Both the position numbers and the translations under genes were made by a program. 64,000 nucleotides of DNA from positions 259,413 through 323,412 of the forward strand of contig NZ_SDEA01000003.1 of NCBI RefSeq assembly GCF_004522155.1, read 5' to 3'. Origin of the DNA: Paracoccus luteus (GTDB lineage: Bacteria > Pseudomonadota > Alphaproteobacteria > Rhodobacterales > Rhodobacteraceae). Below, one piece after another: positions 52,214-59,729 of this stretch. Each line of letters starts with the position of its first letter. Position 1 is the first letter of the stretch. The notes beneath the pieces were generated by a model that saw only the letters and a program-made list of their open reading frames with translations, did no database searches and was not told the DNA's origin.

Positions 52214-53163
52214 AATACTCGCGCAAGGACGCCAAGGCGTATTCCCGGCAGACCATGAAGGGGATCTGGGCCGCGGCGCTGATGCCCTTTGACCACAAGG
52301 GCCGCATGGACGAGGACGCCTTTGCGGGCAACATGGACCACTGGATCGACGATCTGGGGATCGCGGGCTTCTTCGTCTCGGGCAAGCAGGGCGAGTTCTT
52401 CTCGATGTCGATGGACGAGCGGAAGCGGTCGTTCGAGCTGGCGGTCAAGGCCGCGAAGGGCCGGGCGCAGACGATCATGTCGGTGTCCGACCAGAACATG
52501 GACAACGTGATCGAACTGGCGCGCCACGCGCAGGACTGCGGCGCCGACTATGTGGTGGTCCACGCGCCGGTCCTGCATTTCCACAAGGCGCAGGACGAGA
52601 CGCTGAAGAACTATTACAAGATCGTCACCGACGCGGTGGACATCGGCGTGGCGCTGTGGAGCCATCCTGACAGCGGCTATCTGATGTCGCCGCAGCTGTG
52701 CAACGAACTGGCCGACCTGGAAACGGTGGTCGCGATCAAGTATTCGGTGCCGCGCCCGATGTATGCGGAACTGACCCGGCTGGCGGGCGACCGCATCCTC
52801 GTCAGCACCGCCTCGGAAGAGGAATGGCTGGACAACATCCTGGAACTGGACTGGCAGCTTTACCTGTGTTCGTCCCCGCCCTATCTGATCCAGACGGCCA
52901 GGGACCGGCGCATGCACGACTATACGCAGCTGGCCTTTGCCGGAAACGCCGACGAGGCGCGGCGGGTGCGCGACAGCCTGGAGCCTGTGCGACAGGCGCT
53001 GCGCGGCACGCGGCCGGCCGAGAAGCCCCATTCCCATCAGAAATACTGGCAGGATCTGCTGGGCCAGACCGGCGGCCGGGTGCGCGCGCCGCTGCTGGAA
53101 CTGACCGAGGACGAGAAGGCGGCGACGCGCGCCGCGTTCCAGGACTGCGGCCTGCAACTGTGA
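52210..53163 (+). CDS. DHDPS/NAL-family lyase with altered active-site motifs
   Basis: 317 aa TIM-barrel of the DapA/NanA superfamily. The Schiff-base Lys is kept in VVAIKYSVPRP (about residue 178). Two other family motifs are changed: the usual GTTGE loop reads SGKQGE, and the segment that normally gives Tyr133 (LYNVPSRTG) reads LWSHPDSG. The class covers aldolases, dehydratases and decarboxylating dehydratases on 2-keto acids, so it probably acts on a 2-keto or imino acid, but not as dihydrodipicolinate synthase. Coupled to the ALDH gene by ATGA and 60 nt before the dioxygenase gene. Confidence 0.85.
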   Translation: MKYSRKDAKAYSRQTMKGIWAAALMPFDHKGRMDEDAFAGNMDHWIDDLGIAGFFVSGKQGEFFSMSMDERKRSFELAVKAAKGRAQTIMSVSDQNMDNVIELARHAQDCGADYVVVHAPVLHFHKAQDETLKNYYKIVTDAVDIGVALWSHPDSGYLMSPQLCNELADLETVVAIKYSVPRPMYAELTRLAGDRILVSTASEEEWLDNILELDWQLYLCSSPPYLIQTARDRRMHDYTQLAFAGNADEARRVRDSLEPVRQALRGTRPAEKPHSHQKYWQDLLGQTGGRVRAPLLELTEDEKAATRAAFQDCGLQL

Positions 53164-53223
53164 CCATGCGGCGGGCCGCGTCCCGGCCCCGGACGAAACC
53201 GATCAAGGACTGAGGAGGGTCTC

Positions 53224-53775
53224 ATGATCAAGGAAGGACGCCTGAGGGCATTCAACTTCCAGAAGTGGATCGACGAGAACAAGCATCTGTTGAAGCCGCC
53301 GGTGGGCAACCAGCAGATCTGGAAAGAGGCCGGGCTGATGGTCACCGTCGTCGGCGGGCCGAACCAGCGCGCCGACTTTCACGACGACCCGGTCGAGGAG
53401 TTCTTCTATCAGCTCAAGGGTGACATGATGCTGAAGGTCGTGGACAACGGCGAGCATTATGACATCCCGATCCGCGAGGGAGAGATCTTCCTGCTGCCGC
53501 CGCATGTGCGCCACTCGCCCCAGCGCCCGCAGGAAGGCTCGATCGGGCTGGTGATCGAACCCGAGCGGCCCGAGGGCGCGCTGGACGCGATCGAATGGTA
53601 TTGCTTTGGCTGCAAGGCGCTGGTCCACCGGGCCGAGATCGACCTTGAAAGCATCGTCGACGACCTGCCGCCCATCTATGCCGCGTTCTATGACAACATC
53701 GAGGCGCGCAAATGCCCCGAATGCGGCGAGCTGCATCCCGGCAAGACGCCACCCGAGGGCTGGGTGCAGCTTTGA
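53224..53775 (+). CDS. nbaC: 3-hydroxyanthranilate 3,4-dioxygenase
   Basis: 183 aa cupin. Extradiol-type cleavage of 3-hydroxyanthranilate to 2-amino-3-carboxymuconate 6-semialdehyde. Fe(II) ligands: His in RADFHDDP, Glu in VEEFFYQLKGDM, His in LLPPHVRHSPQRP. The bacterial second, rubredoxin-like iron site is intact as WYCFGC and KCPECGELHPG. Length equals the family norm. Strong ribosome site (GGAGGG). Overlaps the next gene by 4 nt (TTGA). Confidence 0.93.
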   Translation: MIKEGRLRAFNFQKWIDENKHLLKPPVGNQQIWKEAGLMVTVVGGPNQRADFHDDPVEEFFYQLKGDMMLKVVDNGEHYDIPIREGEIFLLPPHVRHSPQRPQEGSIGLVIEPERPEGALDAIEWYCFGCKALVHRAEIDLESIVDDLPPIYAAFYDNIEARKCPECGELHPGKTPPEGWVQL

Positions 53776-54596
53776 ACGCAGGGTCGCGCGCGCGGGTGCG
53801 GGTCGTCCTGATCGGCTGGGGCGCGATCGGCACCGCCGTCGCGCGCCTGCTGGCCGAGGGCGGCTCGGATGCCCGGATCGTGGCCGTGGCCGTGCGCGAC
53901 AAGGCCAAGGCCCGCGCGCGCGGCGGCCTGCCCGAAGGCGCGCGGCTGATGTCGGACCCGTCCGAGCTGGTGCCCGGCGACGCCGACCTGATCGTCGAGG
54001 CGGCGGGCCGGGACAGCGTGGGTCCGTGGGCCCGCGCCGCGCTGTCGGCCGGACTGGACTTTGTCGTGTCGTCAGCCTCGGCGCTTGCCGACGCGGGGCT
54101 GCTGGCCGAACTGCGCGCGCTTGCCCGGTCGAGCGGCGCCCGGCTGATCGTTCATCCCGGCGCGCTGGGGGGCATCGACGCGCTGGCCGCATCCCGGCGC
54201 ATGGGACTGGCCGAGGTCGAGCACCGGATCGTCAAGCCCGCCCGCGCCTGGGCCGGGACCGACGCCGAGCGGATGTGCAGGCTTGACGCCCTGGACGGAC
54301 CGACCGCGTTCTTCAGCGGCACCGCTGCCGAGGCCGCCACCCGCTTTCCCCAGAACGCCAATGTCGCGCTGACCACCGCATTGGCAGGCATCGGCCCGGA
54401 CCGCACGCGGGTCACGCTGATCGCCGATCCGGCGGCGACGCTGAACCGGCACGAGATAACCGCCAGCGGCGACTTTGGCTTGCTGGAGGTGAGGATCGCC
54501 AACAGCCCCCTGCCCGAGAACCCGAAATCCTCGGCGATGACGGCGCTGAACCTGGTGCGGCTGATCGAGAACCGCACCGCTGGCCTGGTCGTCTGA
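53772..54596 (+). CDS. aspartate dehydrogenase-like (NadX/DUF108) oxidoreductase
   Basis: 274 aa from a TTG overlapping the dioxygenase stop; GTG 53796 is an alternative. VVLIGWGAIGTAVARLLAEGG is the NAD(P) motif; HPGALGGIDAL, RFPQNANVALTTALAG, RVTLIADPAATLNRHEI (catalytic His) and NSPLPENPKSSAMTAL match L-aspartate dehydrogenases. Those interconvert aspartate and iminoaspartate/oxaloacetate; here an amino- or imino-acid from the ring-cleavage product is an attractive alternative. Companion enzymes NadA/NadC are not encoded nearby. Confidence 0.85.
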   Translation: MNAGSRARVRVVLIGWGAIGTAVARLLAEGGSDARIVAVAVRDKAKARARGGLPEGARLMSDPSELVPGDADLIVEAAGRDSVGPWARAALSAGLDFVVSSASALADAGLLAELRALARSSGARLIVHPGALGGIDALAASRRMGLAEVEHRIVKPARAWAGTDAERMCRLDALDGPTAFFSGTAAEAATRFPQNANVALTTALAGIGPDRTRVTLIADPAATLNRHEITASGDFGLLEVRIANSPLPENPKSSAMTALNLVRLIENRTAGLVV

Positions 54597-54602
54597 CGCG
54601 CG

Positions 54603-55496
54603 GTGACGGGCGAGTTGATCGCCTTGGCCTCGGCTGCGCTTTACGCGCTTGGCGGTGTTGCCATTGCGCGCGGCGCGGCCGAGGGCCGCGGCGGCGACAA
54701 TGGCGCGTTCCTGTCCGTCATCCTGACCGCGGTCCTGTCGCTGGGCCTCTGGCTGGCGGCCGGCGCGCCCGCGGTGACGGCGGCGCCCGGCGGATCGGTC
54801 TGGCGGGGCGTCGCCCTGTTCGTGGCGGCGGGCGTGTTCTCGACCGTGCTGGGGCGCATCGCCATGTTCCGCGCGGTCGCGCGCGGAGGCGCCGTGCGCG
54901 CCAGCATGTTGCGCCGCCTGACCCCGGTCTTTGCCGCCGTCGGCGCGGCCCTGCTGCTGAGCGAGGTGCCGGGCTGGGGCGGCCTGACCGGGATGGCGCT
55001 GATCCTGGGCGGAACGGCGATGCTGGGCGGGCCGGGCGGCCCGCAGGTGACGCGACCGGGCTGGGCCACTTGGGGCATCGGTTCGGCCGCGGCCTACGGC
55101 TTTTCCTATGTCCTGCGGAAAATGGCGCTGGCGCAGATGCCCGCCGCGATCCCGGGTGCGCTGATCGGGGCGCTGACCGGCCTTGCCTGGTATGTCCTTG
55201 CCGCGCCGGCAAGCCGCCAGATGCGCGGGGCTGTCACAGGCGTCCTGCGCCACACCGGCCCTTGGCAATTCGTCGCGGCCAGCGCCATCGCGATGGGCCA
55301 GATCGGCCAGTTCCTGGCCTTGTCGCGCACCAGCGTGGCAACCGTTGCCGTGTTGGGTTCGGCCGAGACATTGATCAGCATCATGCTGGCCAGCCGGGTT
55401 TTCAGGACCGAACCCATTCCCCGCCCCCTCGTCTGGGCAGGTGCCGCATTTTCCACGGCAGGCATCGTGCTTGTCGCCGTGAAAGGGGGGACATGA
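54603..55496 (+). CDS. EamA/DMT-family transporter
   Basis: 297 aa with ten predicted helices in two EamA repeats (LIALASAALYALGGVAIARG; GIGSAAAYGFSYVLRKMAL) and the second-repeat end VAVLGSAETLISIMLASRVF. GTG start 6 nt after the preceding stop. DMT proteins of this type usually export metabolites or amino acids; it may release an intermediate of the operon. Confidence 0.85.
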   Translation: MTGELIALASAALYALGGVAIARGAAEGRGGDNGAFLSVILTAVLSLGLWLAAGAPAVTAAPGGSVWRGVALFVAAGVFSTVLGRIAMFRAVARGGAVRASMLRRLTPVFAAVGAALLLSEVPGWGGLTGMALILGGTAMLGGPGGPQVTRPGWATWGIGSAAAYGFSYVLRKMALAQMPAAIPGALIGALTGLAWYVLAAPASRQMRGAVTGVLRHTGPWQFVAASAIAMGQIGQFLALSRTSVATVAVLGSAETLISIMLASRVFRTEPIPRPLVWAGAAFSTAGIVLVAVKGGT

Positions 55497-55501
55497 CCGG
55501 C

Positions 55502-55516
55502 GCCCCTCTCCGGGGC
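55502..55516 (+). terminator. short hairpin after the EamA gene
   Basis: GCCCC / GGGGC with a 5-nt loop, five nt after the stop and followed by a G-run and TTT. A weak terminator candidate. The rest of 55497-55716 shows nothing I can call. Confidence 0.35.
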
Positions 55517-55716
55517 ACCGGGGGGGGTTTGCAGAACATGCCGGCAAGAACCGGTCTGCCCTGCCGGTGCGGAACCCGGCACTTTCCCGGTTCAGGCGTT
55601 TCCAGAACGGCAACGCAGCAGCCGATGGCCAAGTCGGAGGTGTCCGCCCGTGTGCGCGCAATCATGTTTGCGCCACACCCTGGCCCGTGATCGAGGCCGC
55701 CTCCTGAAGCTGGCCT

Positions 55717-55977
55717 TCAATCCGCCGAGGCATAAAGCAGCGCGATGTCGCGGTGGTGCAGGGCGCAAGCCGCCCCCTCGGATCTGACCACGGCGCGCTG
55801 CGGTTCCAGAACGATGATGCAGCCATTCTGAAAGCCATACTGCCGGTCGCCGTTCGGCAGGCGCTGTTGGCGGGGCACCTCATCCATCGGCCTGCCGCCG
55901 CCGGGCGCCCCCGGCACGGTTCCCGCGCATCCCGCGAGCAGCAGCAAGGCCGGGCCAAGGGCCGATGTCATCTTCAT
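55717..55977 (-). CDS. small lipoprotein
   Basis: 86 aa. MKMTSALGPALLLLAGCAG has a positively charged start, a hydrophobic core and the lipobox LAGC, so it should be lipid-anchored in the envelope after residue 16. The mature part contains two further Cys (FQNGC and GAACAL) that could form a disulfide. No family recognised. Start at 55977, not at the far upstream in-frame ATG, because the lipobox position fits only this start. Confidence 0.7.
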   Translation of the reverse strand: MKMTSALGPALLLLAGCAGTVPGAPGGGRPMDEVPRQQRLPNGDRQYGFQNGCIIVLEPQRAVVRSEGAACALHHRDIALLYASAD

Positions 55978-56116
55978 GGCGGGTTTCCTGTTCAGGGCAT
56001 GTGCTCGATGCAACGCGCCCGCAAGCCGAACGGTTCGTCGGGGGCGACGAACCGGGCCTGTGCCGATGCCGTGCGAGCGCCGGCGGGCATTGCCCGCAGG
56101 CCCGCGATCCCGACCC

Positions 56117-58117
56117 TCACGGCCCCGGCGCGTGTTCGGGCGCGGCGACAAACAGTGACGTCTCGGGGGCCTGCACCAGCTTGAGATAGCGTTCGAACTG
56201 CACCAGGACGTCGGCGGCGATCTGGTCCTGCGTCATCGCCATCACGTCATATCCCTGACTGCCGTCGCTGAAGAACGTCCGGGCCTCGAACCTCATCTCG
56301 GGCGCCGCCGCCTCTATCGGGGAGAAGACCGCCAGCGGCCGGGGCGCGGGCCGCACGCCATAGATGAAATCGCGCGTCGCGGCCGACGGGATCTTGAGGG
56401 ATGCCGAGGATTCCGCGTCGCTGTCGACGCCAGCCGCGACGCCGCGCCGTTCCAGCGCGGCGGCCACGTCCCGCAGCGCCGGGATGACGGTGTCGGCGAT
56501 ATGGGCGCGCGCATCGGCCTCGTCCGGCGCGTTCAGCAGCAGCGCCAGCCGCCGCTGCAGCGACGGTCCGGCGGCGGGGTGGGCGTGGCGGGCCACGATC
56601 CCCGCCTCGCGCTGCGCCACATCGGCCCGCATGCCCTTGGCCAGCGCCCAGATCAGCACCAGCATGATCAGCGAGAACGGCAGGGCCGTGGCGATTGTGG
56701 CCGATTGCAGCGCGCCCAGCCCGCCCGCGACCAGCAGAACCCCCGCCACCACCCCTTCGAGCGAGCACCAGAACACCCGCTGCGCCGTGGTCGTGTCGGT
56801 GCGCCCCCCCGCCGCGATGGTGTCCACCACCAGCGACCCGGAATCGGCCGAGGTCACGAAGAACACCGCGATCAGCACCACCGCCACCGTCGAGGTGACC
56901 GCGGGCCACGGCAGGTATTCCAGGAACTGGAACAGCGCCACCGACATGTCGGCGGCCACCGCGGCCGACAATGCGCCGTCCGCCACCGTCGTATCCAGAA
57001 ACAGCGCCGTATTCCCGAACACGGTCATCCACAGGAAGGTGAACCCGACCGGCACGCACAGCACCGCGATCACGAACTCGCGCACCGTGCGCCCGCGCGA
57101 GATGCGGGCGATGAACATGCCGACGAAGGGCGACCAGGAAATCCACCACGACCAGTAGAACAGCGTCCATGCGTCGATCCAGGGCCGCGGTTCATAGGCA
57201 TAGATGTTGAAGGTCCGCAGCAGAAAGCCGTCGAGGTAAAAGCCGAAGTTCTGCACGAAGTCGCGCAGCAGCAGCGCCGTCGGCCCGACCGCCAGCACGA
57301 ACAGCATCAGCAGGATCGCCAGCACAAGGTTCAACTCGCTGAGGATGCGGACGCCCCGTTCGACGCCGGTCACGACCGAAATCGTCGCGGCCGCCGTGAC
57401 CAGGGCGATCAGCGTCAGCTGCACGACCGGCGTGTTCGGAATGCCGATCAGATGGGTCAGCCCGGCATTGATCTGCAGCACGCCAAAGCCCATCGACGTC
57501 GCCACCCCGAACATCGTCCCGCAGATGGCGAAGATGTCCACCGCATGGCCGACGGGGCCGTTGATCCGTTCCTTGAGCAGCGGATACAACCCCGACCGGA
57601 TCGTCAGCGGCAGGTTGTAGCGATGGCCGAAATAGGCCAGCGACAGCCCGACCACGGCATAGATCGCCCAGGCATGCACGCCATAGTGAAAGAAGGTCAC
57701 GGTCATCGCCTGCCGCTGCGCGGCGATGGTCAGCGGCGGGGCATCGGGCGGGGCACCGTAATGGGTCAGCGGCTCGCCCACGCCGAAATACATCAGCCCG
57801 ATGCCCATGCCCGCCGCAAACAGCATCGCGCACCAGGAAAGATACGGGAAATCGGGCGTCGAATCGTCGGGGCCAAGCTTGAGGTTGCCGAACCGGCTGG
57901 CCGCGAAGAACACGACCGAGGCCAGGAAGATCGCCACCGTCAGCAGGAAAAGCCAGCCGAACCACGCCAGCATCCAGCCCTGCACCGCCCCGAAGATCGC
58001 CTCGGCCCGGCCGGGAAGAAAGACCCCGACCGCAACGAAGATGCCGATGATCGCGACGGATCCGATGAAGACAGGCCGGTTGATCACAAAGCTTTTCACC
58101 TGATCGGACCCTTTCAT
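56117..58117 (-). CDS. betT: BCCT-family transporter (choline/betaine/carnitine)
   Basis: 666 aa, twelve membrane helices plus a ~150-residue cytoplasmic C-terminus. The BCCT signature [26 protein letters not shown] (positions ~325-350, quoted in part as [12 protein letters not shown]) is clear, as is [15 protein letters not shown]. BetT-type proteins with long C-termini take up choline or betaine and respond to osmotic strain. ATG at 58117 used; a GTG at 58138 is in frame. No bet enzymes are adjacent, so the substrate is inferred only from the family. Confidence 0.9.
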   Translation of the reverse strand: MKGSDQVKSFVINRPVFIGSVAIIGIFVAVGVFLPGRAEAIFGAVQGWMLAWFGWLFLLTVAIFLASVVFFAASRFGNLKLGPDDSTPDFPYLSWCAMLFAAGMGIGLMYFGVGEPLTHYGAPPDAPPLTIAAQRQAMTVTFFHYGVHAWAIYAVVGLSLAYFGHRYNLPLTIRSGLYPLLKERINGPVGHAVDIFAICGTMFGVATSMGFGVLQINAGLTHLIGIPNTPVVQLTLIALVTAAATISVVTGVERGVRILSELNLVLAILLMLFVLAVGPTALLLRDFVQNFGFYLDGFLLRTFNIYAYEPRPWIDAWTLFYWSWWISWSPFVGMFIARISRGRTVREFVIAVLCVPVGFTFLWMTVFGNTALFLDTTVADGALSAAVAADMSVALFQFLEYLPWPAVTSTVAVVLIAVFFVTSADSGSLVVDTIAAGGRTDTTTAQRVFWCSLEGVVAGVLLVAGGLGALQSATIATALPFSLIMLVLIWALAKGMRADVAQREAGIVARHAHPAAGPSLQRRLALLLNAPDEADARAHIADTVIPALRDVAAALERRGVAAGVDSDAESSASLKIPSAATRDFIYGVRPAPRPLAVFSPIEAAAPEMRFEARTFFSDGSQGYDVMAMTQDQIAADVLVQFERYLKLVQAPETSLFVAAPEHAPGP

Positions 58118-58182
58118 CAGCGCAACCCGTCGAAGCACCCAACACCCCGCCCGCGGCCCCGGTTCGCAGGCGGCGGAAATTT

Positions 58183-58351
58183 GTGCTGCTCTATCTCGAT
58201 GCCACCTGCCTGAAGGTCCGCCAGGGAGGCCGCATCATCTCGGTCGCGGCCATGACCGTCGTGGTGGTGAACACAGACGGTCCGCGAGATCATCGGCCTC
58301 AAGATCGGTCCTTCGGAAGCCGAGATTACCACCCAAGCCACCTGATCGATG
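58183..58351 (+). pseudogene. IS256-family (mutator) transposase remnant
   Basis: [19 protein letters not shown], then VVVVNTDG, matches the region of IS256 transposases around the first catalytic Asp (YLDATY.KVR). After DGP the frame breaks; one base over, REIIGLKIGPSEAE continues the same family for another 14 residues before a TGA. So this is a short, frameshifted internal piece with no inverted repeats visible. The rest of 58352-58447 is not recognisable. Confidence 0.75.
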
Positions 58352-58447
58352 ACGTCAAAGGGCCATTGCGCAAGTTACACCGGCTTGACGGACGCGATCA
58401 TCAGGTCTGGCGCGCCGGCGTGACCTCCATCCCCGATGCGACGCGGC

Positions 58448-58828
58448 TTACTCTACTTGGTCGCCACTGTCAGCCTGATGCTGGCGAATGACAAAATGTT
58501 TGGTCGTCGTTTCAATGACTTCCCAGTAACCGCGGAACCCGTCCGGGATCATGAAGGACGCTCCGGGACCGAATTCCCACCGTTTTCCGTCCTCTGAAAT
58601 CAGGGCGCATCTGCCGGAAACGATATGGCAGTATTCATCCTTGTCGGTGAATGCCCGCCACTTTCCCGGTGTCGAGGTCCAGCTACCTGCCATCAGCGTG
58701 CCGTCAGGGCTGGTGAACATCAGTTCGGTCTGATGCTGGGGATCTCCGGCCACGACCCGGTCCGGCTGATCTGCAAGGCGGCGCCGCGAAACTGCCTGCG
58801 GCGCTTCGCGAAAATCGACGACATCCAT
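58448..58828 (-). CDS. cupin protein (DUF861 type)
   Basis: 126 aa. A small beta-barrel with ELMFTSPDGTLMAGSWTSTPGKW, FTDKDEYCHIVSGRCALIS and FGPGASFMIPDGFRGYWEV, typical of the (S)-ureidoglycine aminohydrolase-like cupin_3 group, which sits in many unrelated settings. Start at 58828 with GAGGAG upstream. Flanked by a transposase remnant on one side and a ~195-nt G+C-rich gap on the other; its codon use includes more A/T-ending codons than neighbours. Confidence 0.75.
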   Translation of the reverse strand: MDVVDFREAPQAVSRRRLADQPDRVVAGDPQHQTELMFTSPDGTLMAGSWTSTPGKWRAFTDKDEYCHIVSGRCALISEDGKRWEFGPGASFMIPDGFRGYWEVIETTTKHFVIRQHQADSGDQVE

Positions 58829-59121
58829 GACACACTCCTCACTCTCGCGCTTTTCCGTAGCAGGGATGGGTATACGCGCTTTGTCGGTGCCTGCCACCGC
58901 TCGACCTTTCGACGACAAAGGCAACCTGGCGCTGCTTTCCGCCTGGCCACTGCTGATCTCGGCCGCAGCGCGCGCCTGCGGGGCGCCGCCGAAAGCTGGC
59001 GGCCCGCAGCCCCTTCCTACGCCTCATTGCGCCACCGACCCGCCGAAAACCGGGACGCTCTGGGTCGAGACCCGCGTCTGCGGGAGGTTGTCGGGCACAG
59101 CCTTGCGGCCGCCCGCGCCGG

Positions 59122-59667
59122 TCAGCGTTCGGATGAAAAATTCCGCTTGAGATAGCCCAGGATCAGATCTTTGGTCTCGGCGTCGGGTTCGACCATGCCC
59201 TGCTTGTCGATCATCCAGTGCCAGAGATAGTCCCAGCGCGCGTCGGTGATCCGTTGCTGGCGGATGATCGCGGTCGAATGGCAGGCGACGCACTGGTAAT
59301 AGGTCTCTTCGGCGCCGTGGCCGGCCGGCAGGTTGCCCAGTTCGGGGTCGGGCGCGCCGCCCCCGGCCACGGCCGCAGGGCCTGCGGCAGGCCCCTGCGC
59401 GCCCGCGGCCGCGGCCATCGGGTCGTGGATCGCGGCGGCCATCGGGTCAGCGGCGGCCGCGGCCATCGGGTCAACCACGGCGGCGGGCACCGCTGCGGCC
59501 GCGGGGGCGGCCTCGGCCTCGGCGGCGGGCCGGGGCAGCACGTCATAGGGGCGCGCCTCGCGCAGCGCCGCCATCGGATCGGGGGCGGGCTGCTGGGCGG
59601 GCGCGGCCGTCGCGGTCAGCAGGGCTGCGGCGGCCAGACCGCCAGTAAGGGCTGCAAGGCGTCGCAT
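59122..59667 (-). CDS. monohaem cytochrome c subunit of sulfite dehydrogenase, possible frameshift
   Basis: 181 aa: Sec signal peptide (RRLAALTGGLAAAALLTATAAPAQQ), an Ala/Pro-rich linker with three 8-residue DPMAAA.. repeats (about residues 66-89), and a small cytochrome domain with one CVACH haem site and a downstream DYLWHWMIDKQGM Met. Partner of the molybdenum subunit encoded 62 nt upstream, accepting its electrons in the periplasm. The end at FSSER may be artificial: adding one T at the A5/T5 run (59136-59140) extends the frame to 59024 with normal codon use. Confidence 0.82.
   Translation of the reverse strand: MRRLAALTGGLAAAALLTATAAPAQQPAPDPMAALREARPYDVLPRPAAEAEAAPAAAAVPAAVVDPMAAAAADPMAAAIHDPMAAAAGAQGPAAGPAAVAGGGAPDPELGNLPAGHGAEETYYQCVACHSTAIIRQQRITDARWDYLWHWMIDKQGMVEPDAETKDLILGYLKRNFSSER
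59413..59472 (-). repeat. 24-nt in-frame tandem repeat in the cytochrome gene
   Basis: GGCCATCGGGTC recurs at 59413, 59437 and 59461, an exact 24-nt period. It encodes three octapeptides beginning DPMAAA; a diverged fourth DPMAA lies nearer the N-terminus (codons near 59573-59583). Confidence 0.8.
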
Positions 59668-59729
59668 GGCAGGCTCCGTCGGAAATAGGGCGGCCCCGGT
59701 CCGCGCGGACGGCCGGGGCAGGGATGGGG

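Noticed and set aside
52210-53163. Considered as dihydrodipicolinate synthase (dapA)
   Set aside because: The GTTGE loop and the Tyr133 segment are not conserved, and no lysine genes are near.
53772-54596. Considered as nadX of a NAD biosynthesis operon
   Set aside because: nadA and nadC are absent and the cotranscribed genes are catabolic, though the enzyme family is the same.
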